Origin: Bacilli bacterium
Lineage (GTDB): Bacteria > Bacillota_I > Bacilli_A > RF39 > UBA660
Assembly: GCA_017625395.1 (NCBI GenBank)
Contig: JAGALD010000070.1
Span: 1 to 39,737, forward strand
DNA length: 39,737 nucleotides
Direction: 5' to 3'
The stretch's first letter is position 1; each line of letters opens with the position of its first letter. This document shows, one piece after another, positions 15,632 to 23,907 of the stretch. The notes below the pieces were generated by a model, which searched no databases, was not told the origin of the DNA, and was given only the letters and a program-made list of their open reading frames with translations. A program made the position numbers and the translations under genes.

Positions 15632-17296
15632 ATGATATATACACTAAGTATTGCAAGTGATATAAAATATAGTGTATTAGATATTTTAAGAGGAATAGGA
15701 ATGGGAATTGTTAATATAATATTTAAAACTATTGATATATTATATGATGTAGCTCATAGTATTAACAGTTTAAATTTTATAAAAATGTTAGAAAATATTG
15801 AAAATTCTCCATTCACAAAAATCTTTAATGCGTTTTTCATATTAGCATTTGCTGTCCTCTTTTTATTTTCTGTATGGAAAATAACTTTTAGAATTTTGGA
15901 TGCAGATGCTAATGAACAACCTTTATTTGAGCTAATAAAGGAAATAGTAAAATGTGGTTTTTTAATTTTTTCAATTTATTTGATATTTAATACAACTATA
16001 AATTTAGGAATTAATTTATCAAATGCAATTTATAACAATTTTAATACATCTAATTCTACGATTGGTGATAAGATGAAAACATCATATCTTACAGTCAATG
16101 AATCATGTTATAAAATATCTGGTGGAGAGTCCACGGATAAAGAAAATGTATCTAAACTGAAATCATTACTAACCGGTTATTCAAATACATCATCAGTAAA
16201 TACCATGTCTGATTTTGAAAAGTTATTAAGAAATGAAACTATAACAGCATCTGATGTCTCGGATAGTGGTTCATTTTCTTTTAGGTGTCAGATATATAAA
16301 CCTGGTATATGGAATGATGGAGAAGATTATGCGTTTAGTTATAATTTTCTATTTGGTATAGTAATAGGTGTAATATTCCTATTTGCAATAGGATTTGCTG
16401 TTTTAATGTTAGGTAGACGACAGTTAGAACTAGCATTTTTAATGGTTATTTCACCACTGGTTATAGCAACATCAGTTGGTAGAAAAGAACAACGATCTGC
16501 TTTATATCAACAACTAGCATCTTTAGTATTACAAGCAGGTGCACTTATGTTATTAATAGGATTAACGGCAATAATGTTTAATGCAATACAAAATAGTGCT
16601 GATATAAATAAGTTAAGTTATTTCACAAAAATAGTAGCTCAATCAGTATTATATTTAGGATGTGCAATGATGTTAATGACAGGATGTACTTCTCTTAATA
16701 GATTTATTGGTGAAAATGTATCTGCAAATTCTGGTCGTGATATGATGATGGCATTTAGAGGATTAGGTGCTGGAATTGCATCAGCAGGAGCTGTAGGTGT
16801 AGGTGCTATTGGAGCTGGTATTGCAACAGCAAAAGGTGGAATGAAAGCTGGAAAAGGAATAGGACAACTTGCAAAAGGTGGAATTCAAACAGCAAAAGGA
16901 ATGTATCATGGTGTTGCTAGTGTTAATCCAAATATGAAATCTGGTGTATCTAGTCGTATGTCTGAAAAAGTTGGTAAAGGATTAGGACAAATGATGAAAG
17001 GTGCAGATTTACAAAATAGTAAAAATCCAATTGCTCGTTCATATGGTAGAATGTTAGAATCCAGTGGAGAATCTAAAGTAATGGATGCAGCAAGTAAATG
17101 GGATTTTAAAAATGATAAATATAATGTTGATTATGTAAGAGGTGGTGTATCATTAGCACAACAAGGAATTAGTAATATTAAAGAAGGATTTGGTGGTGCA
17201 TTTAATAGCATTAAAAATATTGGTAATCCACACTCTATCAAATATCGATCAAGGCCTAGAATTTATGATTATGGCAGTGAAAACGATAGAATATAA
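15632..17296 (+). CDS. VirB6/TrbL-like polytopic conjugation protein
   Basis: This 554-residue integral membrane protein has about six transmembrane helices in the first 370 residues, and a central extracytoplasmic loop with two Cys (NESCYKIS, FRCQIYKP). The conserved-looking core is GRRQLELAFLMVISPLVIAT and the Gln/Ser-rich region after it. The end is Gly/Ala/Lys-rich (GGMKAGKGIGQLAKGG), as in TrbL/VirB6 proteins of Gram-positive ICEs. It would form the inner membrane channel with the VirB3- and VirB4-like proteins encoded next. TAGGAGC precedes the ATG. Confidence 0.8.
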   Translation: MIYTLSIASDIKYSVLDILRGIGMGIVNIIFKTIDILYDVAHSINSLNFIKMLENIENSPFTKIFNAFFILAFAVLFLFSVWKITFRILDADANEQPLFELIKEIVKCGFLIFSIYLIFNTTINLGINLSNAIYNNFNTSNSTIGDKMKTSYLTVNESCYKISGGESTDKENVSKLKSLLTGYSNTSSVNTMSDFEKLLRNETITASDVSDSGSFSFRCQIYKPGIWNDGEDYAFSYNFLFGIVIGVIFLFAIGFAVLMLGRRQLELAFLMVISPLVIATSVGRKEQRSALYQQLASLVLQAGALMLLIGLTAIMFNAIQNSADINKLSYFTKIVAQSVLYLGCAMMLMTGCTSLNRFIGENVSANSGRDMMMAFRGLGAGIASAGAVGVGAIGAGIATAKGGMKAGKGIGQLAKGGIQTAKGMYHGVASVNPNMKSGVSSRMSEKVGKGLGQMMKGADLQNSKNPIARSYGRMLESSGESKVMDAASKWDFKNDKYNVDYVRGGVSLAQQGISNIKEGFGGAFNSIKNIGNPHSIKYRSRPRIYDYGSENDRI

Positions 17297-17307
17297 GGGG
17301 TGATAAA

Positions 17308-17580
17308 ATGTATATAACATTACAAAGTATAAAAAGAAATCTAGGATTATTTAATTTAGAATTTGAAGATATCATGATTGGGGGATTGTTTTTATTTATA
17401 TTTACAATCCTCTTTTTATTAAAATTTTATACATTAGCAATTATAATTGTTTCATTTGGACTACTAGCATTAGTACCAATGGATTTTAGTAAATGTAATA
17501 GAATGTATAAATTATTTATTTTGTTTGCTAAATATTTATTTAGTGATAAAAAATACTATTATTACAAAAGTAATAATTAG
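17308..17580 (+). CDS. VirB3/PrgI-like membrane protein
   Basis: This 90-residue protein has two adjacent transmembrane helices (about 27-44 and 45-63) and the N-terminal pattern QSIKRNLGLFNLEFEDIMIG. It sits directly before the VirB4-like ATPase gene, the usual place of PrgI/VirB3-like subunits. GGGGTG lies 5 bases before the ATG. Confidence 0.7.
   Translation: MYITLQSIKRNLGLFNLEFEDIMIGGLFLFIFTILFLLKFYTLAIIIVSFGLLALVPMDFSKCNRMYKLFILFAKYLFSDKKYYYYKSNN
17381..17417 (+). terminator. Terminator-like hairpin in the VirB3-like gene
   Basis: GGGGATTGT (17381-17389) and ACAATCCTC (17404-17412), with one G-U pair, are followed by TTTTT. It is inside the coding sequence. Confidence 0.6.
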
Positions 17581-17591
17581 GGGGTGAAAAT

Positions 17592-20066
17592 ACGAAAAAG
17601 GATAGAAAAGAAGAAAGATTAAAGAAGAAAAAGAAGAAAGAAGAAAAGACAGTAAATAAAGCTAAATTAAAAAAGAAGGAAACTTATATATCAAAATCTA
17701 TGCTTAAAAAGAAGATGCAAAATTCTCAAGTGTTTTCTAATATACAAGAAATAAATGATGATGGATTAATTAAGTTAAAATCAAATCAAGTAGCTTTATT
17801 TTATAAAGTAAATCCTATTGATTTATCATTAACAAATGATAATGAACAAAATTTATTTTTTCATACATTATCAAAAATATATAGATTACCTATTGTAATT
17901 AAAGCATATAAATTTGATGAAAAAATTAATTTAAATATTAATAAAGAAAATATTGAAAATTTAATTGAAAAACATTATACAGATGAGGTAAGAAAAAACT
18001 TACTTTTAAATAACTATGGATTTATTGAAACAATAGAAGAACAAAATATGACATCTGCTAGTTCGTATTATTTTGCTATAATAGCAAAGAATAAAGAAGA
18101 ACTTGAAAAGTCAAAAGAAGAATTTGAAAAAACTTGTGATGCAATTATTCCAAGATTAGATATAGAATTAGTAGATAATAAAAAATGGTTAATTAAAATT
18201 TTATGTACCATGTATTATTCTAAATTTAATTTAGATCAAATAATGTATTATGATTTTGTAGATTTGATGGCACCAATGAAATTATCTGAGTATCCATCAC
18301 ATCTTAAAGTTGATGATGAAGAAATTCAGATGGTATCAATTAAAAACTATCCATTATTTATTGAACATGGATTTTTAGATAGAATTATAAATTTACCAAA
18401 TGTAAAAGCATCAGTAACAATAAAAAATACAATCGAACAATCAAAATTATTGAATGTATTAAATAGTAGTTTTAAAGCTGTATTAGCAGATTATAATTCA
18501 TCAAAGAATTTAAGTGATGTTACTGAAATGCAATCTTTAATGAATAACTATAAGTTACTTATAGAACAAATATCATCAAATGATGAAAAAATAAAAGAAG
18601 TATCTATAGTATTAGCTATTAGTGGAACTAAAAAGCAAAGAGAAGAAATATTAAAGGAAATTAAGACAAATGCAGAACTATATCAAATTAAAGTTGACGT
18701 ACCAAATTTAAGACAAATGCAAGCATGGCAAGCATATGATGTTACAGATAAAGGATTATCAGATTATGCAATGTATTTACCAACATCAACATTAGCTTCT
18801 GCTTTTTTCTTTACTGAAAATTATCATAATGATTCAACAGGGTGGTTAATTGGTGAAGATTGTAATTATGGTTTACCAACATTCTTTGATCAATTTGCTT
18901 TGACTAAAAGTAGAACAGGCCATAATATGAGTGTCATTGGTACAACAGGTTCAGGAAAAAGTTTCTTACTTAAATTATTAATAACTAATGAATTTGCTAG
19001 AGGTACAAAATTATTCTTATTTGATATAGAAAATGAACTTGAAAAATTAACTAAAAGATGTGGTGGAGAATATATAGATTTATCCAGCAAGAGTTTAATT
19101 AATCCACTTCAAATAAGATATGTATCAACAGATGATGATTCTGAAACATCCATATTAGGTAAACATTTAGGGTTTTTAGAAAACTTTTTTATAACAGCAT
19201 TTGAAGATATATCAGAAAAAGAATTAGTTGTACTATTAGATATAGTAGAGAAGTTTTATAAAACTAGAGGTATAACTAAAAAAACAACCTTAGAAGAATT
19301 TGAAAAAATGAGTGCTAAGGATTATCCTATCTTTTCTGATTTATATGCTTATTTATTAGAACAACAAAAAAATACTAAAACAAAAGAATTAGAAAGAATC
19401 TTAGTAAATATAGAAGTATTATTAAAAAGAATGGTTACTGGACAAGATGGTAATTTATATAATGGTATAACAACTATTGATTTAAGTAATAATTTAGTTG
19501 TTTTTAATTTACAAGAATTACTATTTAATTCAAGTAGAAGATTAATAAATACTCAAATGATAAATCTACTTACATATTTAAGTAATGAGATAGTAGATAA
19601 TAAAAAGAAAAATGATTCAAAAAATGAAAAACAAAATATGTTAATTGTTGTAGATGAATTTCATTATTTTATAGATGAGGACAATCCAACATTGTTAAAA
19701 TACTTTGGACAAATGGCAAGACGTTTAAGAAAGTATAATGCAGGTATAGTTGTAGCAACACAACAACCATCTGATCTAACAAGTAGTATGGGTGTTTTAA
19801 GACACGCATCTAGTTTATTTGGAAATTGTCAGTATCAAATTACAGGTATGTTAAAAGATAATGATTTACAAGCGATAGAAAAAATATATGCTAATACACC
19901 ATTAACAGAAACACAAAAAAGTTTTTTAGGTAAATGTGGGCAAGGACAATTTTTAGTTAATATAACTAATAAGAATAGACTTAGAATAAATGTTTTTGCG
20001 ACACCTGTTCAACTATATTATATGGGTGAATCAGATGAATTACCTATTGAAACAAGTGAAGTATAA
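17592..20066 (+). CDS. VirB4-like conjugation ATPase, apparent ACG start
   Basis: This is a VirB4/TraE-type ATPase that powers transfer-channel assembly. Counting from the first ATG (17700, 788 residues), Walker A GTTGSGKS is at about 414-421 and Walker B VVDEFHYF has its Asp at 652. RRLRKYNAGIVVATQQ follows, as in VirB4. The ATG at 17700 has no ribosome binding site, whereas the frame is open upstream and an in-frame ACG at 17592 sits 5 bases after GGGGTG, the same spacing as the ATG of the previous gene. I therefore place the start at 17592, which adds 36 Lys-rich residues. If wrong, the start is 17700. The last base overlaps the next ATG. Confidence 0.85.
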   Translation, partial: TKKDRKEERLKKKKKKEEKTVNKAKLKKKETYISKSMLKKKMQNSQVFSNIQEINDDGLIKLKSNQVALFYKVNPIDLSLTNDNEQNLFFHTLSKIYRLPIVIKAYKFDEKINLNINKENIENLIEKHYTDEVRKNLLLNNYGFIETIEEQNMTSASSYYFAIIAKNKEELEKSKEEFEKTCDAIIPRLDIELVDNKKWLIKILCTMYYSKFNLDQIMYYDFVDLMAPMKLSEYPSHLKVDDEEIQMVSIKNYPLFIEHGFLDRIINLPNVKASVTIKNTIEQSKLLNVLNSSFKAVLADYNSSKNLSDVTEMQSLMNNYKLLIEQISSNDEKIKEVSIVLAISGTKKQREEILKEIKTNAELYQIKVDVPNLRQMQAWQAYDVTDKGLSDYAMYLPTSTLASAFFFTENYHNDSTGWLIGEDCNYGLPTFFDQFALTKSRTGHNMSVIGTTGSGKSFLLKLLITNEFARGTKLFLFDIENELEKLTKRCGGEYIDLSSKSLINPLQIRYVSTDDDSETSILGKHLGFLENFFITAFEDISEKELVVLLDIVEKFYKTRGITKKTTLEEFEKMSAKDYPIFSDLYAYLLEQQKNTKTKELERILVNIEVLLKRMVTGQDGNLYNGITTIDLSNNLVVFNLQELLFNSSRRLINTQMINLLTYLSNEIVDNKKKNDSKNEKQNMLIVVDEFHYFIDEDNPTLLKYFGQMARRLRKYNAGIVVATQQPSDLTSSMGVLRHASSLFGNCQYQITGMLKDNDLQAIEKIYANTPLTETQKSFLGKCGQGQFLVNITNKNRLRINVFATPVQLYYMGESDELPIETSEV

Positions 20067-21070
20067 TGGGTAAATTTTTTAAAGTAAAATTTGGTGTAAT
20101 TATTATTGCTAGTTGTTCATTATTAGTATTTATCTTTATTGTCGTAGCAGCAGTAGCTGGTGGTAGTGCTGGTGAAGCGTATATGCAAGAACAAGTAAAT
20201 CAAATGAGGATTAATTCAAAAGTAATTAATAGTCAGTTATATGCTACAAAGTATAGAAGTATATTGAATCAAAATATGCTATCACATGGATACGTGACAT
20301 TAGAAAGATTAGTTTTTTATTTACAGAGAAAACATAATCAATTAGATGTATCAACATTAAGTTTAGAAGAATGGAAGAAAGCATATTTTGAAAATGTTAA
20401 TTCAGAAGAAAAGCAAATGGTTCCTATTAAAACTATATGTAAAAAAATAGCATCTGATAATACATTTCCTACTATGACGATTCAAAATGGAACAAATGCT
20501 GATGGTGTTGCAATAGATGTAATTGATTTGTGTCATGTTGATGGTGTGGACGTTGCAACAAGTAATGATTATAATGAATATTATTTACCACTTAATTATG
20601 CTTTTGCACTTCGTACACCATTTACTATAACATCATTTGTATTTGAAAGTAGAGATATTGATTTGGATTTATCAGAAGAACAATTGAATAGAACAAATTA
20701 TCATAGTGGTTGGGATTTTGCAGTTCCTATTGGTACAAAATTTTATAGTATATGTGATGGGACTATTTCAAAAATAGTAAACACACAAGCGAATGATTTG
20801 TCATATAATCAATCTAAAAATAGTGTTGGTAATTATGTAGAAGTTAAATGCAATAACAATTTAACAGCACAATATTATCACATTAAATATAAAAGTACAC
20901 CTTTTGTATTACAACCAGGGACACCAGTTAAAGCTGGTGATTTTTTAGGTCTTACATCTACAACCGGAACATCAACAGGTCCACATTTACATTTGGGTTT
21001 AAAGGATGAGTCAGGCAAAAATTTAGATGTAATGTCTTATATAGATATTAAAACATATTATGGAAGCTAG
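20066..21070 (+). CDS. M23-family peptidoglycan hydrolase of the transfer system
   Basis: This 334-residue protein has one N-terminal transmembrane helix (about 9-31), a helical stalk-like region, and a C-terminal LytM/M23 metallopeptidase domain with zinc ligands H213 and D217 (YHSGWDFAVP) and HLHLGL (307-309). It would cut the peptide cross-links of the cell wall to make room for the transfer channel. Many Gram-positive systems use a two-domain enzyme with a lytic transglycosylase plus NlpC/P60; no transglycosylase domain is seen here. The ATG overlaps the last base of the VirB4-like stop codon. Hairpins lie inside and at the end of the gene. Confidence 0.85.
   Translation: MGKFFKVKFGVIIIASCSLLVFIFIVVAAVAGGSAGEAYMQEQVNQMRINSKVINSQLYATKYRSILNQNMLSHGYVTLERLVFYLQRKHNQLDVSTLSLEEWKKAYFENVNSEEKQMVPIKTICKKIASDNTFPTMTIQNGTNADGVAIDVIDLCHVDGVDVATSNDYNEYYLPLNYAFALRTPFTITSFVFESRDIDLDLSEEQLNRTNYHSGWDFAVPIGTKFYSICDGTISKIVNTQANDLSYNQSKNSVGNYVEVKCNNNLTAQYYHIKYKSTPFVLQPGTPVKAGDFLGLTSTTGTSTGPHLHLGLKDESGKNLDVMSYIDIKTYYGS
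20922..20946 (+). terminator. Terminator-like hairpin inside the M23 gene
   Basis: CACCAG (20922-20927) and CTGGTG (20934-20939), a GC-rich perfect stem, are followed by ATTTTTT. The T tract is only on the coding strand. Confidence 0.6.
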
Positions 21071-21084
21071 AAATAGCTTCCTTT
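21062..21084 (+). terminator. Terminator overlapping the M23 stop codon
   Basis: GGAAGCTA (21062-21069), a GAAA tetraloop and TAGCTTCC (21074-21081), then TTTATTATTT. The next gene starts at 21108 behind AAAAGGGGG with no clear promoter between. Confidence 0.75.
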
Positions 21085-21107
21085 ATTATTTAAAAGGGGG
21101 CAATAAA

Positions 21108-21332
21108 ATGGTCTGGAAAGATAATATAGATAAAATATTAAAAGAAGAAAGAAAAGAATGGGGTATGAGTAGAAAAAAATTAGCACGATTAGCACATGTA
21201 GATGAAGATTTAATAGAAGATATTGAAACTAAAAAAATAACTAATCCAGATTTTTATGATATGTTAAGTATATGTGATGTTTTGCAGACAAGCGTTTTTT
21301 TCTATATACTTGAGGAAGAAAAAAATGATTAA
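21108..21332 (+). CDS. Small XRE-family helix-turn-helix protein
   Basis: This 74-residue single-domain protein has SRKKLARLAHVDEDLIEDIETKK in the helix-turn-helix position, followed by DMLSICDVLQTSV, as in XRE/Cro regulators. An upstream in-frame ATG (21060) lies in the terminator hairpin of the preceding gene; the ATG at 21108 follows AAAAGGGGG and is preferred. It probably regulates element genes. It overlaps the next start by 8 bases. Confidence 0.75.
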   Translation: MVWKDNIDKILKEERKEWGMSRKKLARLAHVDEDLIEDIETKKITNPDFYDMLSICDVLQTSVFFYILEEEKND

Positions 21333-21747
21333 AGATATATTAAAATCATTTAAAGATGGTAATAAATTAAATGAACACGTAATTGATTATTATATAGATA
21401 GATGTGATAGTGATGAACCTGAACAAGTTTTAGATGAAATGGAAGATTTACAAAAATATGGTTGTATATCTGGAATGGTGTCAGAATTAATTTATTATGA
21501 TGATACAAATAAATTTTTTGATAATTATAAAGAAGAAATTAATGACTTATTATCAGAAACTATTTCTGATACAGGATGTTCTATAAATGAATTATTTGGT
21601 AACAAATTTGATATAGAAGATCCACTTGTTTTAGATTATAATAATAAAAATTTATTGGCTTGGTTTGGGTTTGAAGAAACATCTTACAAGTTATATGAAC
21701 AAGTACAAGAAAAAATAAGAAACAATAATTTAGATTATGAATATTAA
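21325..21747 (+). CDS. DUF7222-like protein
   Basis: This 140-residue acidic protein contains LQKYGCISGMVSELIYYDDT, then a short Asp/Glu-rich stretch and LLAWFGFEETSYKLYE. That combination matches my memory of the DUF7222 family, which occurs in mobile elements of Gram-positive bacteria near antirestriction and accessory genes. Function is not known to me. The start at 21325 follows GAGGAAG within the end of the helix-turn-helix gene, so the two are translationally coupled. Confidence 0.55.
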   Translation: MIKDILKSFKDGNKLNEHVIDYYIDRCDSDEPEQVLDEMEDLQKYGCISGMVSELIYYDDTNKFFDNYKEEINDLLSETISDTGCSINELFGNKFDIEDPLVLDYNNKNLLAWFGFEETSYKLYEQVQEKIRNNNLDYEY

Positions 21748-21772
21748 ATTGTCGATTTATGTCGTAAACGAG

Positions 21773-21801
21773 TTGTAAATTTCATAGAAATATGGTATAT
21801 T
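21773..21801 (+). promoter_or_regulatory. Promoter of the replication/mobilisation-side operon
   Basis: TTGTAA (21773-21778), exactly 17 bases, then TATATT (21796-21801). It heads a structured leader of about 110 bases. Confidence 0.65.
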
Positions 21802-21802
21802 A

Positions 21803-21910
21803 ATAATAGGTGAAGTGCTGTATTCACCTATTCACTTTACTATCTTAAGTGAATTATTGGTTTTGAACGAAAAATAGTCGCAGTATGGGGCTATTTTTCA
21901 ATAGTGGAGG
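21803..21910 (+). promoter_or_regulatory. Structured 5' leader with three stem-loops
   Basis: ATAGGTGAA pairs with TTCACCTAT (about 21806-21831). ATTCACTT pairs with AAGTGAAT just after, sharing bases with the first stem, so the two compete. AAAAATAG (21870-21877) pairs with CTATTTTT (21891-21898) around a loop holding GCAGTATGGGG, a terminator-like stem. The ribosome binding site TGGAGG of the next gene follows. This looks like an attenuator or antitermination leader; no known riboswitch is recognised. Confidence 0.5.
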
Positions 21911-21917
21911 CACGAAT

Positions 21918-22043
21918 ATGTTAGCTGTATTTATATTAGTTACTTGTTTTTTCTTATCTATATGTTATAGTGCTTGCGTTATATCAGGTAGATGTTCAAG
22001 ATTAGAAGAAGAAATGTATATTGAAAGAAAATACGTTAGGTAA
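21918..22043 (+). CDS. Small membrane protein, copy 2 of the YSACVIS-RCSR pair
   Basis: This 41-residue protein has a hydrophobic helix (LAVFILVTCFFLSIC) followed by YSACVISGRCSRLEEEM, the same tail as the small protein at 10503. TGGAGG lies 7 bases before the ATG. Like copy 1, it stands first in its operon after terminator-like structure and overlaps the start of the following gene (here by 23 bases). Confidence 0.7.
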   Translation: MLAVFILVTCFFLSICYSACVISGRCSRLEEEMYIERKYVR

Positions 22044-22725
22044 AGATAGAATTAAAGATATAATAAATCAATTAGGTTATAAATATACAAATAGAAAAGT
22101 ATTTGAAGATTTTGTTTTAATATCTACATATTCAATTCAGAATTCTATTATAAAGGATGAAAATATAGAAGATAAATATAATAAAATAGTTCAAAAATAT
22201 ACGGACGAAGAAGTAAGTCAATTTGCAAAGATGTTAGCAATTTTAATAGAAGAATATAAATTTAATGATTGTAAGGATGATATATTAGGAAGTGTATTTG
22301 AAGAATTAAATATATCAAATAGTAAAAGAGGTCAATTTTTTACACCAATGAATGTATCAAATATGATGGCAGCATTAACATATAAAAAAGAAGAAGTAGA
22401 AAACGTAATACAGAAGAAAGATTATTTAACTGTACAAGATCCAGCGTGTGGTAGTGGTAGAATGTTATATTCTACTTTTTTTTGTTTGAAAAATATGGAT
22501 GTAGATGTTTCTGATAAAGTATATTTTGAAGGTGCAGATATAGATGAACTATGTTGCGGCATGACATATATTCAATTATCTATATTAGGTGCTAGTGCTG
22601 TTATTTATCATAAAGATTCATTATCTAATGAAGAATATAATAAATTTGTTACACCAAAATTCTTATTGAATAATGATATGATTAATTATTTAACTAAAAA
22701 GGGGGATGACTATGGACTTGAATAA
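22021..22725 (+). CDS. N6-adenine methyltransferase-like protein lacking the catalytic motif
   Basis: The 234-residue product resembles the first half of the HsdM-type N6 methyltransferase domain: GQFFTP at about 104, the AdoMet-binding motif DPACGSGR at 140-147, then GADIDELCCGMTYIQLS and HKDSL. In the family the catalytic NPPY/F motif follows soon after; here the protein ends without it. It can therefore bind AdoMet in principle but probably not methylate DNA, unless another subunit supplies the motif. The start is TTG at 22021, inside the preceding small gene, with a stop codon just upstream in frame. A terminator-like hairpin lies in the motif I codons. Confidence 0.7.
   Translation: MKENTLGKDRIKDIINQLGYKYTNRKVFEDFVLISTYSIQNSIIKDENIEDKYNKIVQKYTDEEVSQFAKMLAILIEEYKFNDCKDDILGSVFEELNISNSKRGQFFTPMNVSNMMAALTYKKEEVENVIQKKDYLTVQDPACGSGRMLYSTFFCLKNMDVDVSDKVYFEGADIDELCCGMTYIQLSILGASAVIYHKDSLSNEEYNKFVTPKFLLNNDMINYLTKKGDDYGLE
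22457..22483 (+). terminator. Terminator-like hairpin inside the methyltransferase-like gene
   Basis: GTAGAAT (22457-22463) and ATTCTAC (22469-22475) with a 5-base loop are followed by eight T's. Strongly terminator-like, on the coding strand only. Confidence 0.65.
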
Positions 22726-22951
22726 GATGATAAATAATATTCAAGATTTTCAATTAAAAATTGATGAATATGAAATTAAGAATAAAAAAATAAATGATGT
22801 AATATCTAATCTAAAAAAAGAATTACATAAAATAGAAAAGAAAATAGAAAATGAACATAATGAAATAGAAAAACATTTTCTATTTATAAAAAAATATATG
22901 ATCAAAGATTTTATTGGTAGATTTAATTTTTTAGAGTCAGGAGATAAATAA
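22712..22951 (+). CDS. Small coiled-coil protein
   Basis: This 79-residue protein is almost wholly helical and charged (KNKKINDVISNLKKELHKIE with heptad-like spacing), a probable coiled coil. An ATG at 22706 directly abuts GGGGG and is too close; the ATG at 22712 is spaced 6 bases from AAAAAGGGGG. No family is recognised. Confidence 0.6.
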   Translation: MDLNKMINNIQDFQLKIDEYEIKNKKINDVISNLKKELHKIEKKIENEHNEIEKHFLFIKKYMIKDFIGRFNFLESGDK

Positions 22952-22953
22952 TT

Positions 22954-23907
22954 ATGAAAGATGAACTTTATGAATTTTTAAAGAGTGATGATACAAATAA
23001 AATTTTTAAATTTAAAGAAAATTATCGAGCAATGATATTAAAAATTCCATATGATGATAGAATTGATATTCTTTGTGAAAGCGTATCATATTCGACACAA
23101 GATACATTACCAGGTATTAATATCAAATATGAATATGCTGGATTTTATGATAAAGAAAAAGATGAAATATTTGATAAATCTTATTTAATAAGACATTGTA
23201 TATTAGAAAAAGATTATGATTATAATGAAGATTATTTGTTAAGTAGTGCATATCTAAAAAAAGAATTAGAAAATGATGTTAATAATGCAATAAGACAACA
23301 TATAAGTGACAGTCCAGAATTATTTGAAGATTTTACTTATGAATCTAATTTAACAGAAAAAGATGTGTATGTTGATTTTGTTGAAGGAAAGACATCTGAA
23401 AATTACGAAGATACATATATAACATATGAATGTTTTTCAGCAAATGAAATATTAGAATATATAACTAACAAAAATGATTATATTGATGAAGTTAGTAGAG
23501 ATTTTATTGTACAAAAATTAGAAAAAATTAATATGGGACTTGTTGATTCAAAAAGAAAAAGAGAGTTATTAAAACAAATTGAAAATGATGAGGGTCATAA
23601 AATTCATAAAATAAAAAGTATAGTAAATTCAGTTGATTTAGAAAAAATGAAAACAGTTACACTTACAATTTTTAAAGATGGTATTGAGCAAGAATTCAAG
23701 TATCCAACCTTTTCATTACGTTATACAGAATATTATAATGATTTATATACTTATGACATAATATCTCCAAAAGATAGAAAAATTTTTAAAGAAAATTATG
23801 GAAATAATGCAGACTTAAATTATGAGGATATTGTTAAAATAACTTACGGAAAAAATATATTGTATGAAGATAAAAATTATAATAAAGAAGTTGGTATGGA
23901 ACTATAA
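22954..23907 (+). CDS. Hypothetical protein of the mobilisation operon
   Basis: This 317-residue acidic protein, without signal or membrane segments, is rich in Asp, Glu and Tyr. It starts 2 bases after the coiled-coil gene, and its final base is the first base of the next ATG. I do not recognise a domain. Its place between the methyltransferase-like and primase-like genes suggests a DNA-processing or host-takeover role, but this is context only. Confidence 0.6.
   Translation: MKDELYEFLKSDDTNKIFKFKENYRAMILKIPYDDRIDILCESVSYSTQDTLPGINIKYEYAGFYDKEKDEIFDKSYLIRHCILEKDYDYNEDYLLSSAYLKKELENDVNNAIRQHISDSPELFEDFTYESNLTEKDVYVDFVEGKTSENYEDTYITYECFSANEILEYITNKNDYIDEVSRDFIVQKLEKINMGLVDSKRKRELLKQIENDEGHKIHKIKSIVNSVDLEKMKTVTLTIFKDGIEQEFKYPTFSLRYTEYYNDLYTYDIISPKDRKIFKENYGNNADLNYEDIVKITYGKNILYEDKNYNKEVGMEL

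Noticed and set aside
17988-18007. GTAAG-CTTAC hairpin in the VirB4-like gene
   Set aside because: Five-bp stem followed by only four T's; likely chance in AT-rich sequence.
19172-19190. GTTTT-TAG-AAAAC followed by six T in the VirB4-like gene
   Set aside because: Only five mostly A-T pairs; too weak to count with the intragenic terminators.
22863-22885. AAATAGAAAA/TTTTCTATTT inverted repeat in the coiled-coil gene
   Set aside because: Almost entirely A-T with no separate T tract; not convincing as a terminator or operator.
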